Source: Bacillota bacterium (lineage in GTDB: Bacteria > Bacillota > Bacilli > Paenibacillales > NBRC-103111). Taken from it: 64,000 nucleotides of DNA. The notes under the pieces are model-generated. The model had not been told where the DNA came from. It saw only the letters and a program-made list of their open reading frames with translations, and made no database searches. Made by a program: the position numbers and the translations under genes. Numbering within the stretch: position 1 is the first letter of the stretch; each line of letters starts with the position of its first letter. Below, one piece after another: positions 25,470 through 34,908 of the stretch. The stretch lies in contig JAEWMH010000164.1 in the NCBI GenBank assembly GCA_023393235.1, positions 55,944 to 119,943 on the forward strand. Direction: 5' to 3'.

Positions 25470-27266
25470 TTACGGATCAAGCGGCAATATGACTGAAAAT
25501 GTCGTCCCCTGCCCCACGATGCTTCGTACGTTAACGGAGCCTTGATGGGCCTCCACAATGTTTTTGACGATGGCCAGACCTAACCCTGTCCCGCCTGCCG
25601 CGCCCCGTGTGCGGGCTTTATCGGCTTTGTAGAACCGCTCGAAAATATATGGGATGTCCTCCGGCGGAATCCCCTCCCCTTCATCCTCCACCTCAATAAG
25701 CGCTGCCGAGGAATTCTGGTACGTCAGAGTCTGATAGCGAAGGTAGATGGTTTTGCCGGACATCGTATGCCGGATGGCATTGCCCAGCAGATTGGTCAGC
25801 ACTTGCTCCAGCCGGTCCTGATCCGCCTTCTGCAGCACAATGTCATCGGAGGGCAGCACACATTCCAAACGGATGTCCTTTTCCTTGCACAGCCCCAGGA
25901 ACTTCCGGTGAACTCTGCGGTACAACGGAGCCAGCTCCACCAGCCCCATGTTCATCTCCATATGGCCGGCTTCCATCCGGGCCAGATCCAGCAGATCCTT
26001 CACCAGACGCCCCATTCGCAGGGATTCGTCGTAAATCACCTGGGCCAGGTCATGCTTTTCCTCCGGCGAGGCGGCAATGTCATCCAATAGTGCCTCGCTG
26101 TAGCCCTGGAGCATGGACAGAGGCGTCCGCAGCTCGTGGGACACATTGGCCACGAAGTCCTTCCGCAGCTTCTCCAGCCGGTGCTCCTCCGTCACATCCC
26201 GCAGCACAGCCACCGCGCCCCGTGCCCGTCTGTGGGAATACAGGGGAGCCATCACTACCGACCACACCCCCTGCTGGACATGAAGCTTGGTGGTCACCAC
26301 CTTGGTTTCTTGGATCACTTCGTCGAAAAGCAGCTGCAGGGGCTCGGGAATGGAATTGGCGGCCTGGCCGTTCTCCGGATCGGGATCATTCCACATGATC
26401 TCGCCCCATTCCTTCAGAATGGTCTCCCCTTGGGGATTGGCAAAAATCACCTTATGCTTGGTATCGAAGGATATCACCGCGTCGGACATGCTGCGCAGTA
26501 CTCTGGACAGATTGGCCTTTTCGTTGTTCAGGAGCTTGATGGTTTCCTCCAGCTGCTCCGCCATCAAGTTGAAGGTCCGGGCCAGCTCTCCCAGCTCGTC
26601 GTGGGAGCCCACGTACACCCGGGTGGAATATTGGCCCTGGGTAATGAGGTTGGCGGCTTGCCGCAGCTGCTTCAACGGTTTGGTCAGCCGGGTAATCAGG
26701 AAAAAGGCAAAGAAGGTCGTAAGCAGGAATCCCATAAAGGAAGCCAGAGCAAACAAACGCTTCACATAATCCTGGAGACTTTCCGAGGATTTGATGGGCT
26801 GATACATCACAATGGAGCCGATGACATCGTCGTTGCCCGATTCCGTCACGGGAATGGCAATGGCCAGATACTCCTCCTTATCCCCGCTTCCCGCCTCCGC
26901 AAAAAACTGCTTTTGGATAACCGTTCCCTCCAAGGCCTGCTGCTGCTCCTGGGGTGTCAAGATTTCCTCCAAGGGCAGCTTCCCGCCCAACGTGCCCGAG
27001 GGACTGCGGAGATATTGCAGGCCGATGCTCTGGGCGTTCAACACGTCATTCATCGCGGCAAAATAGCTGCTGTCATTGCCCTTATCGGATACCTCGGCCA
27101 CAATCTTGAAGGCCAATTGCTCCAAATCCCGCTGCTGCTCGCCCAGCTTGGGGAAATTGGTATCAATGTACCGATAAAGAAACAAGCCCAGGATTATGAG
27201 CACAACAGCAACCAGGCTGATAATGGTCATCCAGAGCTTGCCTACGATGTTCTGCAGAATACTCAC
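25470..27266 (-). CDS. resE: Sensor histidine kinase ResE
   Basis: Membrane kinase of the ResDE pair that controls aerobic/anaerobic respiration genes and cytochrome biogenesis in B. subtilis. The 598-residue protein has a membrane helix at about 12-32, an extracytoplasmic sensor to about 165, a second helix about 170-192, HAMP about 192-245, a PAS domain about 260-360, the phospho-acceptor in VSHELRTPL near 376 and an ATPase domain with NLLGNAIRH, DEGEGIPPE and GLGLAIVK. The GTG start overlaps the resD stop (GTGA), so the genes are translationally coupled. Order resA-B-C-D-E matches B. subtilis. Confidence 0.94.
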   Translation of the reverse strand: MSILQNIVGKLWMTIISLVAVVLIILGLFLYRYIDTNFPKLGEQQRDLEQLAFKIVAEVSDKGNDSSYFAAMNDVLNAQSIGLQYLRSPSGTLGGKLPLEEILTPQEQQQALEGTVIQKQFFAEAGSGDKEEYLAIAIPVTESGNDDVIGSIVMYQPIKSSESLQDYVKRLFALASFMGFLLTTFFAFFLITRLTKPLKQLRQAANLITQGQYSTRVYVGSHDELGELARTFNLMAEQLEETIKLLNNEKANLSRVLRSMSDAVISFDTKHKVIFANPQGETILKEWGEIMWNDPDPENGQAANSIPEPLQLLFDEVIQETKVVTTKLHVQQGVWSVVMAPLYSHRRARGAVAVLRDVTEEHRLEKLRKDFVANVSHELRTPLSMLQGYSEALLDDIAASPEEKHDLAQVIYDESLRMGRLVKDLLDLARMEAGHMEMNMGLVELAPLYRRVHRKFLGLCKEKDIRLECVLPSDDIVLQKADQDRLEQVLTNLLGNAIRHTMSGKTIYLRYQTLTYQNSSAALIEVEDEGEGIPPEDIPYIFERFYKADKARTRGAAGGTGLGLAIVKNIVEAHQGSVNVRSIVGQGTTFSVILPLDP

Positions 27267-27979
27267 TTAGGAACCTCAAGCTTGTAGCCGACTCCCCATA
27301 CGGTGGTGATCATGGCGGCGGCATCCGGCGAGACCTTGTTCAGCTTTTCCCGCAGGCGCTTGACGTGGGTGTCCACGGTCCGCAGGTCCCCGAAAAACTC
27401 GTAATTCCATACGTCCTTCAAAAGCTCCTCCCGGGAAAACACCTTATCCGGAGAAATCGCCAGATAGTGCAGAAGCTCATATTCCTTCGGCGTTAATGCC
27501 ACCTCCTGGCCGCCGGCCGTCACCCGGTGGGCGTCATGCTCGATAACCAGATGGGGGAAAACAATGTTATTGCTGGAATTGGCATCCTTGGACAAATAGG
27601 CTGTAGCGGATGAGCGGCGCAAAATCGCCTTGACCCGGTAAATCACCTCGCGGGGGCTGAAGGGCTTGACCACATAATCGTCGGTACCCACTTCAAAGCC
27701 CTGAACTCGGTTGGCTTCCTCCCCTTTGGCCGTCAGCATAATCACAGGTGTCGCCTTGAACTGGCGAAGACGTGCACACACCTCTACCCCGTCGATGCCG
27801 GGAAGCATCAGGTCCAGCAGAATCAGATCATAATCCTTCTCCAGTGCCAGCTGCAGGGCGGTCTCCCCGTCCTCGGCTTCCTCAATGCTATAGCCTTCCT
27901 TCTCCAGGTACATACGAAGAAGCCGGCGGATTCTTTCTTCATCGTCGACAATCAGTATATTCAATCCAAGATCTGCCAA
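27263..27979 (-). CDS. resD: Response regulator ResD (OmpR/PhoB type)
   Basis: A 238-residue DNA-binding regulator paired with ResE. The receiver (about 1-125) has the acidic pair DDEE near 12-15, the phosphorylated aspartate in LILLDLMLPG and the conserved lysine in VVKPFSPRE. The winged-helix output domain covers about 140-235 (LTPKEYELL, VDTHVKRLREKL, VWGVGYKLE). A TTG start at 27979 follows AAAGGAG by ten bases. It lies 74 bases past resC, which leaves room for an own promoter. Confidence 0.94.
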   Translation of the reverse strand: MADLGLNILIVDDEERIRRLLRMYLEKEGYSIEEAEDGETALQLALEKDYDLILLDLMLPGIDGVEVCARLRQFKATPVIMLTAKGEEANRVQGFEVGTDDYVVKPFSPREVIYRVKAILRRSSATAYLSKDANSSNNIVFPHLVIEHDAHRVTAGGQEVALTPKEYELLHYLAISPDKVFSREELLKDVWNYEFFGDLRTVDTHVKRLREKLNKVSPDAAAMITTVWGVGYKLEVPK

Positions 27980-28053
27980 GCCGCAATCACTCCTTTATCG
28001 AAATATCCTGCTCGGTATCATGTGAAAATTAGGACATGTTATGACAAATTATA

Positions 28054-29271
28054 TTATACTCCGGCGTAAGAGTGAAGTCCTGTAATAACTAAATTTACCC
28101 CAATCAGCGTAAATATAACAATTATAAAGCCCAAAACCGCCAACCAGGCGGATTTTTCCCCATGCCAGCCTCTGGAAAGGCGCAAATGGAGGTACACGGC
28201 ATAGAACAGCCAGGTAATTAAAGCCCAGACCTCCTTGGGGTCCCAGCCCCAAAACCGCCCCCATGCCTCATGGGCCCAGATCATGGCGAAGATCAAGGCG
28301 CCTAAGGTAAATACCGGGTAACCGATAGCAATGGAGCGGTAAGCAATCTCATCCAGGTCCTCCGGGTCCATCCTCTGGAGAAGCGGCTGGACCACCGCTC
28401 CCAGCGGCTTGCAGGCAGCCGCCCTTAATCCCCCATACAGCACTCCTCCGGCGAGTAGAGACCAAACCACCGTATTGAGCTTACGTCCCGCCTGCTCTCC
28501 CTTCATCCAGCCTGGAGCCTGTACTAATCCATTCTGCATCCCCAAGAATACGCTGCCTTCCTTGTAAATTCCGTCATGAGGAGCCACAAAAGGAGGAAGT
28601 GTATACGGGCTTTCCACAGCCTGCCCCTGAGTGCCGGCAGACGGAGCTTCGAAGACAGCCCCGAAGCCGGAAGCCTGAAAGCCCAGGCTGCTGACAGCGA
28701 AGCCGATAACCGCCAGCATGGCGAAGAGGGTGAATTCCACCCCACGCCTTCTCCAGCGGGCATCCGTTGACCGGAAATCCACAGTACGGATCAGGTACAT
28801 CAGCCCTGCGGCAAAACCTGCGGCGAAGAAGGCCTCACCGGAGGCAGCCAGGGTGACGTGGATGGCCAGCCAGCGGCTTTGGAGAGCGGGAATCAATGGA
28901 GTGATGTCCTTGGGAAAAACGGAGGCATACGCCAGAATCACAATTCCCACCGGCAGGCTGAACGCACAAAGTGCAGGAGTTTTGTACAGCAGATATAACA
29001 CCAGAACGGCAAAAACGATCATCATTGCCAAAAAGGTCATAAACTCATACATATTGCTGACGGGAATATAGCCGCTTACATACCAGCGGGTGAAGAAAAA
29101 CAGCAGATGGCAGGCAAACCCTGCGGCGGCGGCCAGAAAGCCGGCTTTGTCCCATCGGCGTTTAGCGGCAACCGCCGCTCCGAACAGGAGAAAGGCGGCG
29201 CAATACAACAGGAATGCGCCCAGCAGGAAGCCGCCGCTTGCCCCCGACACTGCGTCAAGAAATCCGTTCAT
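28054..29271 (-). CDS. resC: Cytochrome c biogenesis protein CcsB/ResC
   Basis: Polytopic haem-handling protein of System II cytochrome c maturation; with ResB it moves haem across the membrane and ligates it to apocytochromes. The 405-residue protein has several membrane helices and the tryptophan-rich haem motif WGRFWGWDPKEVWALITWL near 330-348. The ATG at 29271 overlaps the resB stop (ATGA). A loop of about 80 residues around 235-310 (FEAPSAGTQ...KGEQAGRK) separates helices. Confidence 0.93.
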   Translation of the reverse strand: MNGFLDAVSGASGGFLLGAFLLYCAAFLLFGAAVAAKRRWDKAGFLAAAAGFACHLLFFFTRWYVSGYIPVSNMYEFMTFLAMMIVFAVLVLYLLYKTPALCAFSLPVGIVILAYASVFPKDITPLIPALQSRWLAIHVTLAASGEAFFAAGFAAGLMYLIRTVDFRSTDARWRRRGVEFTLFAMLAVIGFAVSSLGFQASGFGAVFEAPSAGTQGQAVESPYTLPPFVAPHDGIYKEGSVFLGMQNGLVQAPGWMKGEQAGRKLNTVVWSLLAGGVLYGGLRAAACKPLGAVVQPLLQRMDPEDLDEIAYRSIAIGYPVFTLGALIFAMIWAHEAWGRFWGWDPKEVWALITWLFYAVYLHLRLSRGWHGEKSAWLAVLGFIIVIFTLIGVNLVITGLHSYAGV

Positions 29272-30914
29272 GACAAACCGCCCTTCTCCAGGGATTTGGG
29301 GTCCACGATGATGCCCGTGCGCTCCAGAACAGAAGCACATTCCTTGCGGAGGCCGAACCAATTTTTGTTGGTATGCGCTCCCCATAAGAGCACACCTTCG
29401 TCAACACGCAGCCAGATCCGACGGTGCTGCCAATAAAAACCCATCACCAGTCCAACCATAAAAACAGCGGCGCCGGTCCAGATAAAGGGCAGAGCCTTTT
29501 CCTTGCGGATGTTCAGGTAGCTGGTGTAAAGAGACACCTTCACATTCTCCGTGTCGGGCACAACCAGCTCCAGCCGTTTGCCCAGCTCCCCGTTCAGTTC
29601 ATTCTGCCTGAACCGCTGCTGATCCTCCGCCCGGGGAAAATACATATAATAGGCGCCTTCATCGGGCAGCCCGGGCCCTTTCATCCGGAACAGGAACGCC
29701 GGGGCAACCGGCTCCTTGGAGAGGGTGACGGGTTGGCCCTCCCCGTTTAAGCCGAATTCAGGATAATAGCTGTCTAGTTCCAGAGAATATGGCCCCGCTG
29801 CATACACTGTCTGAGGACGGCGCATATCCAACTGGACGGGCCCGAAGGTTTCCCCTGTGATTTTATCCCGGAGAGCAGCAGTAACCGCCAGCAGCATAGG
29901 CGCCTCTTTATAATCAAACTGGTAGGCCAGCAGGCCTTGGTACTGCAGGGGATGATTAACGGCAATGCTCTGGGTGTGCACCTGCTCCAGAACCGGCGGT
30001 TTGTCCGGGTTTCCGCAATCAGCAGTGCAGGTATACAGAACGGCTTGGGTCTCATACAGCCGGGGCACCTGCGGATCGGCCTCGTAGAATTCCACGGTAA
30101 ACTTTTCGTTCATCAGGTAATAAGGCGTTCCCGGAATTTTCACCGGCTCCCCTTCCGGAAAGGCAAGGTACTGGTCCATATGCCAGCCAGGGATATTCCG
30201 GGCAAGCACTGCCCCCAGGAAGATAATAAGCCCGATATGGTTCACATAGGGCCCCCAGCGGCTGAACCGGTGTTTTTCCGCCATCAAGGCTTGTCCGTCC
30301 GGCTCCATATGCACCCGGTAGCCTTTTCTTTTCAGAGCGGCGGCTGTGTCCTTGACCCATACGGTTCCGGAAGGCGCATTCTCCTGCCCGGGAAGCGGTC
30401 CGGTATACGTGAGCCTCTGGCGCCGGATAAACTGGGGATGCTTGCGGAGCTGCTGCCGGTTAAGCGCACGGTACAAGGGCAGCACCCGGTCCAGACTGCA
30501 GACGACCAGGGATGCGCCGATCATCATGATAAGCGTGACAAACCACCATGATTCGTATGTATGGGAGAGGCCCAATTGGTAATAAACCCGTCCGATAACG
30601 CCATAGGTTTCCTCGTAATAAATTGCCGGGTCCTGGTTGATAAAGGTATTTTCCTGGGGAAATACCGTTCCAAGAGTAGCAAGCAGCAGAGTTGCAGCAA
30701 TCAGCCAAACAGCCACCTTGACCGAGGAGAAAAAACGCCACACCCTGTCTATGATGCTCGGGCTTATACGCTCTGACCGCCGGAGAATCCCGTCATAGCG
30801 CATTTCCAGAGGCGTTTCATCCTCCGTACCATCCTGTGGTTTGCCGCAGGCCTCACACAGTACAGTGGCTGCCGGATTCTGATGCCCGCATTCGCATTTG
30901 GTGTTTTGGAACAT
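29268..30914 (-). CDS. resB: Cytochrome c biogenesis protein ResB
   Basis: Partner of ResC in System II haem delivery. From ATG 30914 the protein has 548 residues (MFQNTKCECG); an alternative ATG at 30935 also has a possible site (AAGGA) and would add seven residues. The N-terminus is a zinc ribbon (CECGHQN...CEACGKP) ahead of the membrane part, an addition not found in B. subtilis ResB. Helices follow near 70-90, 130-150 and 220-240, then a large exported domain and a last helix near 505-525 (ALPFIWTGAAVFMVGLVMGFYW). The stop overlaps the resC start. Confidence 0.9.
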   Translation of the reverse strand: MFQNTKCECGHQNPAATVLCEACGKPQDGTEDETPLEMRYDGILRRSERISPSIIDRVWRFFSSVKVAVWLIAATLLLATLGTVFPQENTFINQDPAIYYEETYGVIGRVYYQLGLSHTYESWWFVTLIMMIGASLVVCSLDRVLPLYRALNRQQLRKHPQFIRRQRLTYTGPLPGQENAPSGTVWVKDTAAALKRKGYRVHMEPDGQALMAEKHRFSRWGPYVNHIGLIIFLGAVLARNIPGWHMDQYLAFPEGEPVKIPGTPYYLMNEKFTVEFYEADPQVPRLYETQAVLYTCTADCGNPDKPPVLEQVHTQSIAVNHPLQYQGLLAYQFDYKEAPMLLAVTAALRDKITGETFGPVQLDMRRPQTVYAAGPYSLELDSYYPEFGLNGEGQPVTLSKEPVAPAFLFRMKGPGLPDEGAYYMYFPRAEDQQRFRQNELNGELGKRLELVVPDTENVKVSLYTSYLNIRKEKALPFIWTGAAVFMVGLVMGFYWQHRRIWLRVDEGVLLWGAHTNKNWFGLRKECASVLERTGIIVDPKSLEKGGLS

Positions 30915-30944
30915 GGCATCCCCTTCCCTGGTCATGACCTGTCC

Positions 30945-31469
30945 TTATTGCGCGAGCATGGAATCCAGCGTGTGTTCAATAAGGGCATCATCCATTTGCC
31001 CGATGATAATCTTATAGATTCGGCCGCCGGGCTCAATAAAGAAAGTCGTCGGATACTGGTTCACACCATACGCTTTGCGAACCGTATCCTCCATATCCAT
31101 ATAAATGGGAAACCCGATCCCATACTGCCGGACAAAGCTTCTGACGGTGACGGCACTCTCACCCAGGTTCATGCCAACCACTCCCACCCCCCGCTCCGCC
31201 CATTTGGCAGCCTGGCGTTGCAGAGCAGGCATTTCTTCCGTACATGGTGGACAGAAGGTGCCCCAGAAGTTCAACACCAGCGGCTTGCCTGCCCAATTGC
31301 TTAAGCTCTGTCCCGCTCCCTCCAGATCCTTAACCTTGAATTGCGGAGCCCGGCTGCCTTCCTCCGGAAGTTGCTCCCGGTTAAACAGCGCGTTGCCGAT
31401 GGTCAGGCCCCCGGCAAGAACAACCAGTGCCAATATGACAATCTGAACCCCTTTTTTGCCTGATTTCAC
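30945..31469 (-). CDS. resA: Thiol-disulfide oxidoreductase ResA
   Basis: Membrane-tethered thioredoxin-like protein that reduces apocytochrome c cysteines before haem attachment. One N-terminal membrane helix (VQIVILALVVLAGGLTIG) is followed by a thioredoxin fold with the active site CPPC in NFWGTFCPPCTEEMP near residues 73-76, and cis-proline region NQYPTTFFIE. I choose the GTG at 31469 (MKSGKKG), seven bases after AGGTGA; ATG 31487 directly abuts an AGAGG and would add six residues. First of the resABC genes; in B. subtilis rluB precedes it directly, but here two other genes intervene. Confidence 0.92.
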   Translation of the reverse strand: MKSGKKGVQIVILALVVLAGGLTIGNALFNREQLPEEGSRAPQFKVKDLEGAGQSLSNWAGKPLVLNFWGTFCPPCTEEMPALQRQAAKWAERGVGVVGMNLGESAVTVRSFVRQYGIGFPIYMDMEDTVRKAYGVNQYPTTFFIEPGGRIYKIIIGQMDDALIEHTLDSMLAQ

Positions 31470-31516
31470 TGCCGGCTCACCTGCCATCCTCTATTTAAAT
31501 CTATCAGATGATCATA

Positions 31517-31545
31517 AGTGTAATATAAGAATAGATGCACATCAA
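31517..31545 (-). promoter_or_regulatory. Possible promoter of resABC
   Basis: On the - strand TTGATG, 17 bases, TACACT, ending about 50 bases before resA. It would give resA its own start after the terminator of the chemoreceptor gene. Confidence 0.45.
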
Positions 31546-31597
31546 CTTGCACAGCGGTTACATGTATAAAATATGACCGTCCCCCCGAATTCGAATC

Positions 31598-31633
31598 AAA
31601 AAAAGAGCATTTTTCCGGTTGGAAAAATGCTCT
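31598..31633 (-). terminator. Terminator after the chemoreceptor gene
   Basis: AGAGCATTTTTCC-AACC-GGAAAAATGCTCT, 13 pairs, followed by TTTTTTTG on the - strand. Confidence 0.9.
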
Positions 31634-31670
31634 GAATCAAGTTTCTGTGAATGACAGCCGACGGTTGGGC

Positions 31671-33365
31671 CTACAGCTTGAACCTGCTGGTTAGTATCAA
31701 GAGCTCCTCTGATAAACCCGCCAGAGCTTTCGACGAACTTGAAATTTCTTCCATGGTCGCCAACTGCTCTTGTGCTGCAGCAGATACTCCTTGTGTGCCG
31801 TCCGCAGCCGATTCGGTGATGTGGGTAATCTCATGAAAGACGTGAACCAGATTATTTGAATTTAACGACAGCCTGTCTGTAACCTCGGTTACACCACCAA
31901 TTCGCTTCAGCACATCCTCCATGGCCATTTCAATACTTTGAAAGGACTGGCCGGCGGATTGGACAATCTCGATGCCTTCCTTAACCTCTCCTGCCCCTTT
32001 TGTAACTTTTTCGGCCGTTCTGCCGACTTCCAGAAGGATATCATTAATAAATCCGGTGATGCTTTTTCCGAATTGGTTGGTTTGCTCCGACAGCTTTCGC
32101 ACTTCCCCCGCCACAACAGCGAAACCACGTCCCGCTTCACCTGCTCTGGCCGCTTCAATGGCTGCATTGAGGGAGAGCAGATTGGTTTGTCCGGCAATAT
32201 CGGTAATGAAGCCTGCAATCCGGTTGATTTCCTCGGATTTGGTTATTAATGAACGCACAACCTCTTCGATATCCGTGACAGTATGGTGTATGGAAGTCAT
32301 CTGACTTACCGCTAGCACAATGGAGGATGACCCCTCTTGCACGGTTCTGGATGCCTTGTCCGCCGAATAGGCAACCTCTTTGGCACTGCTGGCAATTTCT
32401 TCAGCCGCCTGGTCCATTTCGTTTACCTTTAACAAGCTGCTGCGGACGCTTTCCACCTGTTTATCTGTCCCTTGTGCCAGCCGCTCGGTAATGTGCGCAA
32501 TATGCTCGGAGGCCTGGCTGGTTTGCTCAGAGCCCGCTGTCAGCTCCTCGGAGGAAGCAGCAACCTGCTCCGCATGTACATTCACCTCCGTCAAAACTTG
32601 CCGCAAGCTGGACGACATGCTGTTAAAGGCCTCAGTCAATTGACCGATTTCATCCTTGTTGGAGATGGTCACCGGGTCGCCCGTCAGATCCCCGCCGGAT
32701 ATCAAAGCAGCAGCTTCACGCAGCTTGATGATAGGAGAAGAGACCGCACGGCCGATAACAAAGGACAGCGCAACCCCGATCAGGAAGCCCGCAGCGACAA
32801 CGCCCCACATAATCCTTTGGATAGAACGGGCCTTGGCCGAGGCAGACTCCACACCCAGATTTAAGGCTTCCTGATTCCTCTCGACGAGCTGTGATGCAAT
32901 GGTTGTAAAGGCCTCGATGGTATTCCCCTGCTCGGCCAATGTTTTCATGTACGAATCGGAATTGTTTTCTTTCTTCGCGTCGAACATCTGGTCAACAGCT
33001 GCGGAGAAAAACTCCTGAAGCAAATCCAGTGCCTGAAGCTGCTGCCAATCCTCCCCGTTCGCAGCAACAAGATTATTCAATTCGTGGACATTGCCGTAAA
33101 AGCTTTGTTTCGCTGCATAATAAGCATCCACGAACTTCTCCTCGCTGGTAAGGAGATACTCCGTCACCATGGCATGCTCCTTCTCGATGTTAATGTTCAT
33201 GCTTTTCACCAGTCCGGTAACGGCTACTTCATTATCCAATAATTCCTGATAGGAACGGTTTGTTTTGACATTAAAATAAAAGCTGAATGCGCTGGTAAGG
33301 ACCATTACAGCCAGCACAACCCCAAATCCCGCAAAGAGCTTCGTCCGGATCGAATTTAGTTTCAT
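31671..33365 (-). CDS. Methyl-accepting chemotaxis protein
   Basis: A 564-residue receptor. Membrane helices lie at about 9-29 and 188-210, flanking a four-helix-bundle extracellular domain of about 155 residues; HAMP about 210-265; then the cytoplasmic signalling coiled coil with the conserved tip IAGQTNLLSLNAAIEAARAG near 400-420. It signals to CheA/CheW. The ATG at 33365 starts on the base after the TAA of the solute-binding lipoprotein gene (TAAATG), and its ribosome site GGGAGGGCGG lies within that gene, so the two are coupled. No che or flagellar genes are nearby. Confidence 0.92.
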   Translation of the reverse strand: MKLNSIRTKLFAGFGVVLAVMVLTSAFSFYFNVKTNRSYQELLDNEVAVTGLVKSMNINIEKEHAMVTEYLLTSEEKFVDAYYAAKQSFYGNVHELNNLVAANGEDWQQLQALDLLQEFFSAAVDQMFDAKKENNSDSYMKTLAEQGNTIEAFTTIASQLVERNQEALNLGVESASAKARSIQRIMWGVVAAGFLIGVALSFVIGRAVSSPIIKLREAAALISGGDLTGDPVTISNKDEIGQLTEAFNSMSSSLRQVLTEVNVHAEQVAASSEELTAGSEQTSQASEHIAHITERLAQGTDKQVESVRSSLLKVNEMDQAAEEIASSAKEVAYSADKASRTVQEGSSSIVLAVSQMTSIHHTVTDIEEVVRSLITKSEEINRIAGFITDIAGQTNLLSLNAAIEAARAGEAGRGFAVVAGEVRKLSEQTNQFGKSITGFINDILLEVGRTAEKVTKGAGEVKEGIEIVQSAGQSFQSIEMAMEDVLKRIGGVTEVTDRLSLNSNNLVHVFHEITHITESAADGTQGVSAAAQEQLATMEEISSSSKALAGLSEELLILTSRFKL

Positions 33366-34673
33366 TTATTCCGCCCTCCCGCGATTTAGAATCTTGGCAG
33401 CATCTGACCTGTATTCAGCCGCGCCTTCCTCAGGAGTAATCGTACCGGCCAGCACTTTATTTTTCACACGGTTATAGGCATTATTGACGGATGTTGATGA
33501 GCTGGGAACCGGTGGGTCAATGGGTTTGACCTGGGTTTTTAATTTTTCAATATAAAGATATTGCTCCTGGTTGGCCGCATTTTGTTTGGCGAACAGCCTT
33601 GCCGCAATTTTGGTGGCTACCGGTACGCCACGTTCCCCGTTCAGAATATCATTGGCCTCCGGATTGTTGATAAAGAAGCTTATAAATTTTGCCGCGGCCT
33701 CCTTATGCTTCGAATAAGCGGAGACAGACAAAAACATGGACGGTTTCAAAAATTTGCCCTCGTATTTCGGATCAATCACAGGATAGTGAATCAGCTTCAG
33801 GGAGTCGGATGTAAAGGAGCTGATGGTAGCTGCCTGGTTTGTGACCACCGGATATATGGCGGTTAAGCCGGTAACCAGCGGATGATTCTTGTTGTTGCTG
33901 ACTGACCCGCCTTTGTAAATCAGGCCTTCATCTGTCCATTTTTTCTGTAAGCGGAGATAATCAGCCATGATTTGATCATCCTGATAACCAAGTCCCGTAC
34001 CTTCAGAATTATACAAAGACACTCCCCTGGCCCTCATATAATACGTCATATCAATCATGGCACCCAATGGGGCAAACCCCGGGGTTTTGTTCCTGGCCTT
34101 CATTTCCTTTAAGGTTGCATACAAATCATCAAGGGTGTACCCGTCCTGGAGAAGCTCAATCTTAGTGTCGGCAAAGACCTTCGTGTTGATGAGGAAGGTT
34201 TGGGAGTTGTTGCCCAGGTTAACGGCATAAAGTTTGCCGTCAGCAGCCCGGCCAGGCGCCAGAAACTCAGACTCCACATCGGTTAAATCCAATGCGCCGT
34301 TCTCTGCATATGTATCCAAAGGCTCAAACAGCTTGCGGTTAATAAAATTGAAGATGAAGCCGTAATCGCCCTGAATAATGTCAGGCGCCTCCCCCCTCCC
34401 GTATCCCATCACCGCTTCTTTAGATACATCTGAAGTGTTGGATAACGGGACAGCCTCAATCTTTACTCCGGGATTGGCCTTCTCAAACAGCTCGATTACC
34501 TTCAACGTATTTTCCTTACGCTGATCCCCTCCCCACCAGACAAACTTCAAAACCTCTTCAGCATTCTTTTTTGTCTCACCATCGTCGTTTGTGCTGCACC
34601 CGGCAACAAGCACCAGCAATCCAGCAAGGGCGGCAAACAGCCATAAGCACCTTCCCGTTCGGTTTTCTCCCAT
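33366..34673 (-). CDS. Extracellular solute-binding lipoprotein (ABC sugar-binding type, without its transporter)
   Basis: A 435-residue surface lipoprotein from ATG 34673, nine bases after AAAGG. The lipobox LVAGC puts the lipidated cysteine at 26. The mature part has family-1 solute-binding features: LKFVWWGGDQRKEN, VIELFEKANPGVKIE, GEAPDIIQGDYGFIF and the late FISFFINNPEANDIL. Such proteins normally feed an ABC importer with oligosaccharides, but no permease gene is next to it. Instead it is joined to a chemoreceptor gene with zero bases between. The ligand is unknown; a sensing role is inference. Confidence 0.88.
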   Translation of the reverse strand: MGENRTGRCLWLFAALAGLLVLVAGCSTNDDGETKKNAEEVLKFVWWGGDQRKENTLKVIELFEKANPGVKIEAVPLSNTSDVSKEAVMGYGRGEAPDIIQGDYGFIFNFINRKLFEPLDTYAENGALDLTDVESEFLAPGRAADGKLYAVNLGNNSQTFLINTKVFADTKIELLQDGYTLDDLYATLKEMKARNKTPGFAPLGAMIDMTYYMRARGVSLYNSEGTGLGYQDDQIMADYLRLQKKWTDEGLIYKGGSVSNNKNHPLVTGLTAIYPVVTNQAATISSFTSDSLKLIHYPVIDPKYEGKFLKPSMFLSVSAYSKHKEAAAKFISFFINNPEANDILNGERGVPVATKIAARLFAKQNAANQEQYLYIEKLKTQVKPIDPPVPSSSTSVNNAYNRVKNKVLAGTITPEEGAAEYRSDAAKILNRGRAE

Positions 34674-34855
34674 TCGTCTCAACCTTTCTTTTTTAGGAAG
34701 CTCCGGTAAAAGAGCTTCTATTTATGTCTTCAATTATATATCGAAACATGCGGTAGAATTCTGTAATTAAATGTCGAATTATAAACAATGTTTTACTTGC
34801 ATTTTTATTTCATGTCCGATCACTCCATTTGTTAGAGGAGCAGAGCCTTGACCAA

Positions 34856-34888
34856 AACAAAAACACCCTGCCCATTTGACAGAGTGTT
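34856..34888 (-). terminator. Terminator after rluB
   Basis: AACACTCTG pairs with CAGGGTGTT (one G-U) on the - strand, then TTTTGTTTTGG; 21 bases past the rluB stop. Confidence 0.65.
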
Positions 34889-34908
34889 AGATGTTAATGC
34901 AAATCAAA

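Noticed and set aside
34700..34720. TTCGATAT resembling a sigma-D -10 upstream of the lipoprotein-chemoreceptor pair
   Set aside because: No TAAA-like -35 at 14-16 bases was found, so motility-type control is not supported.
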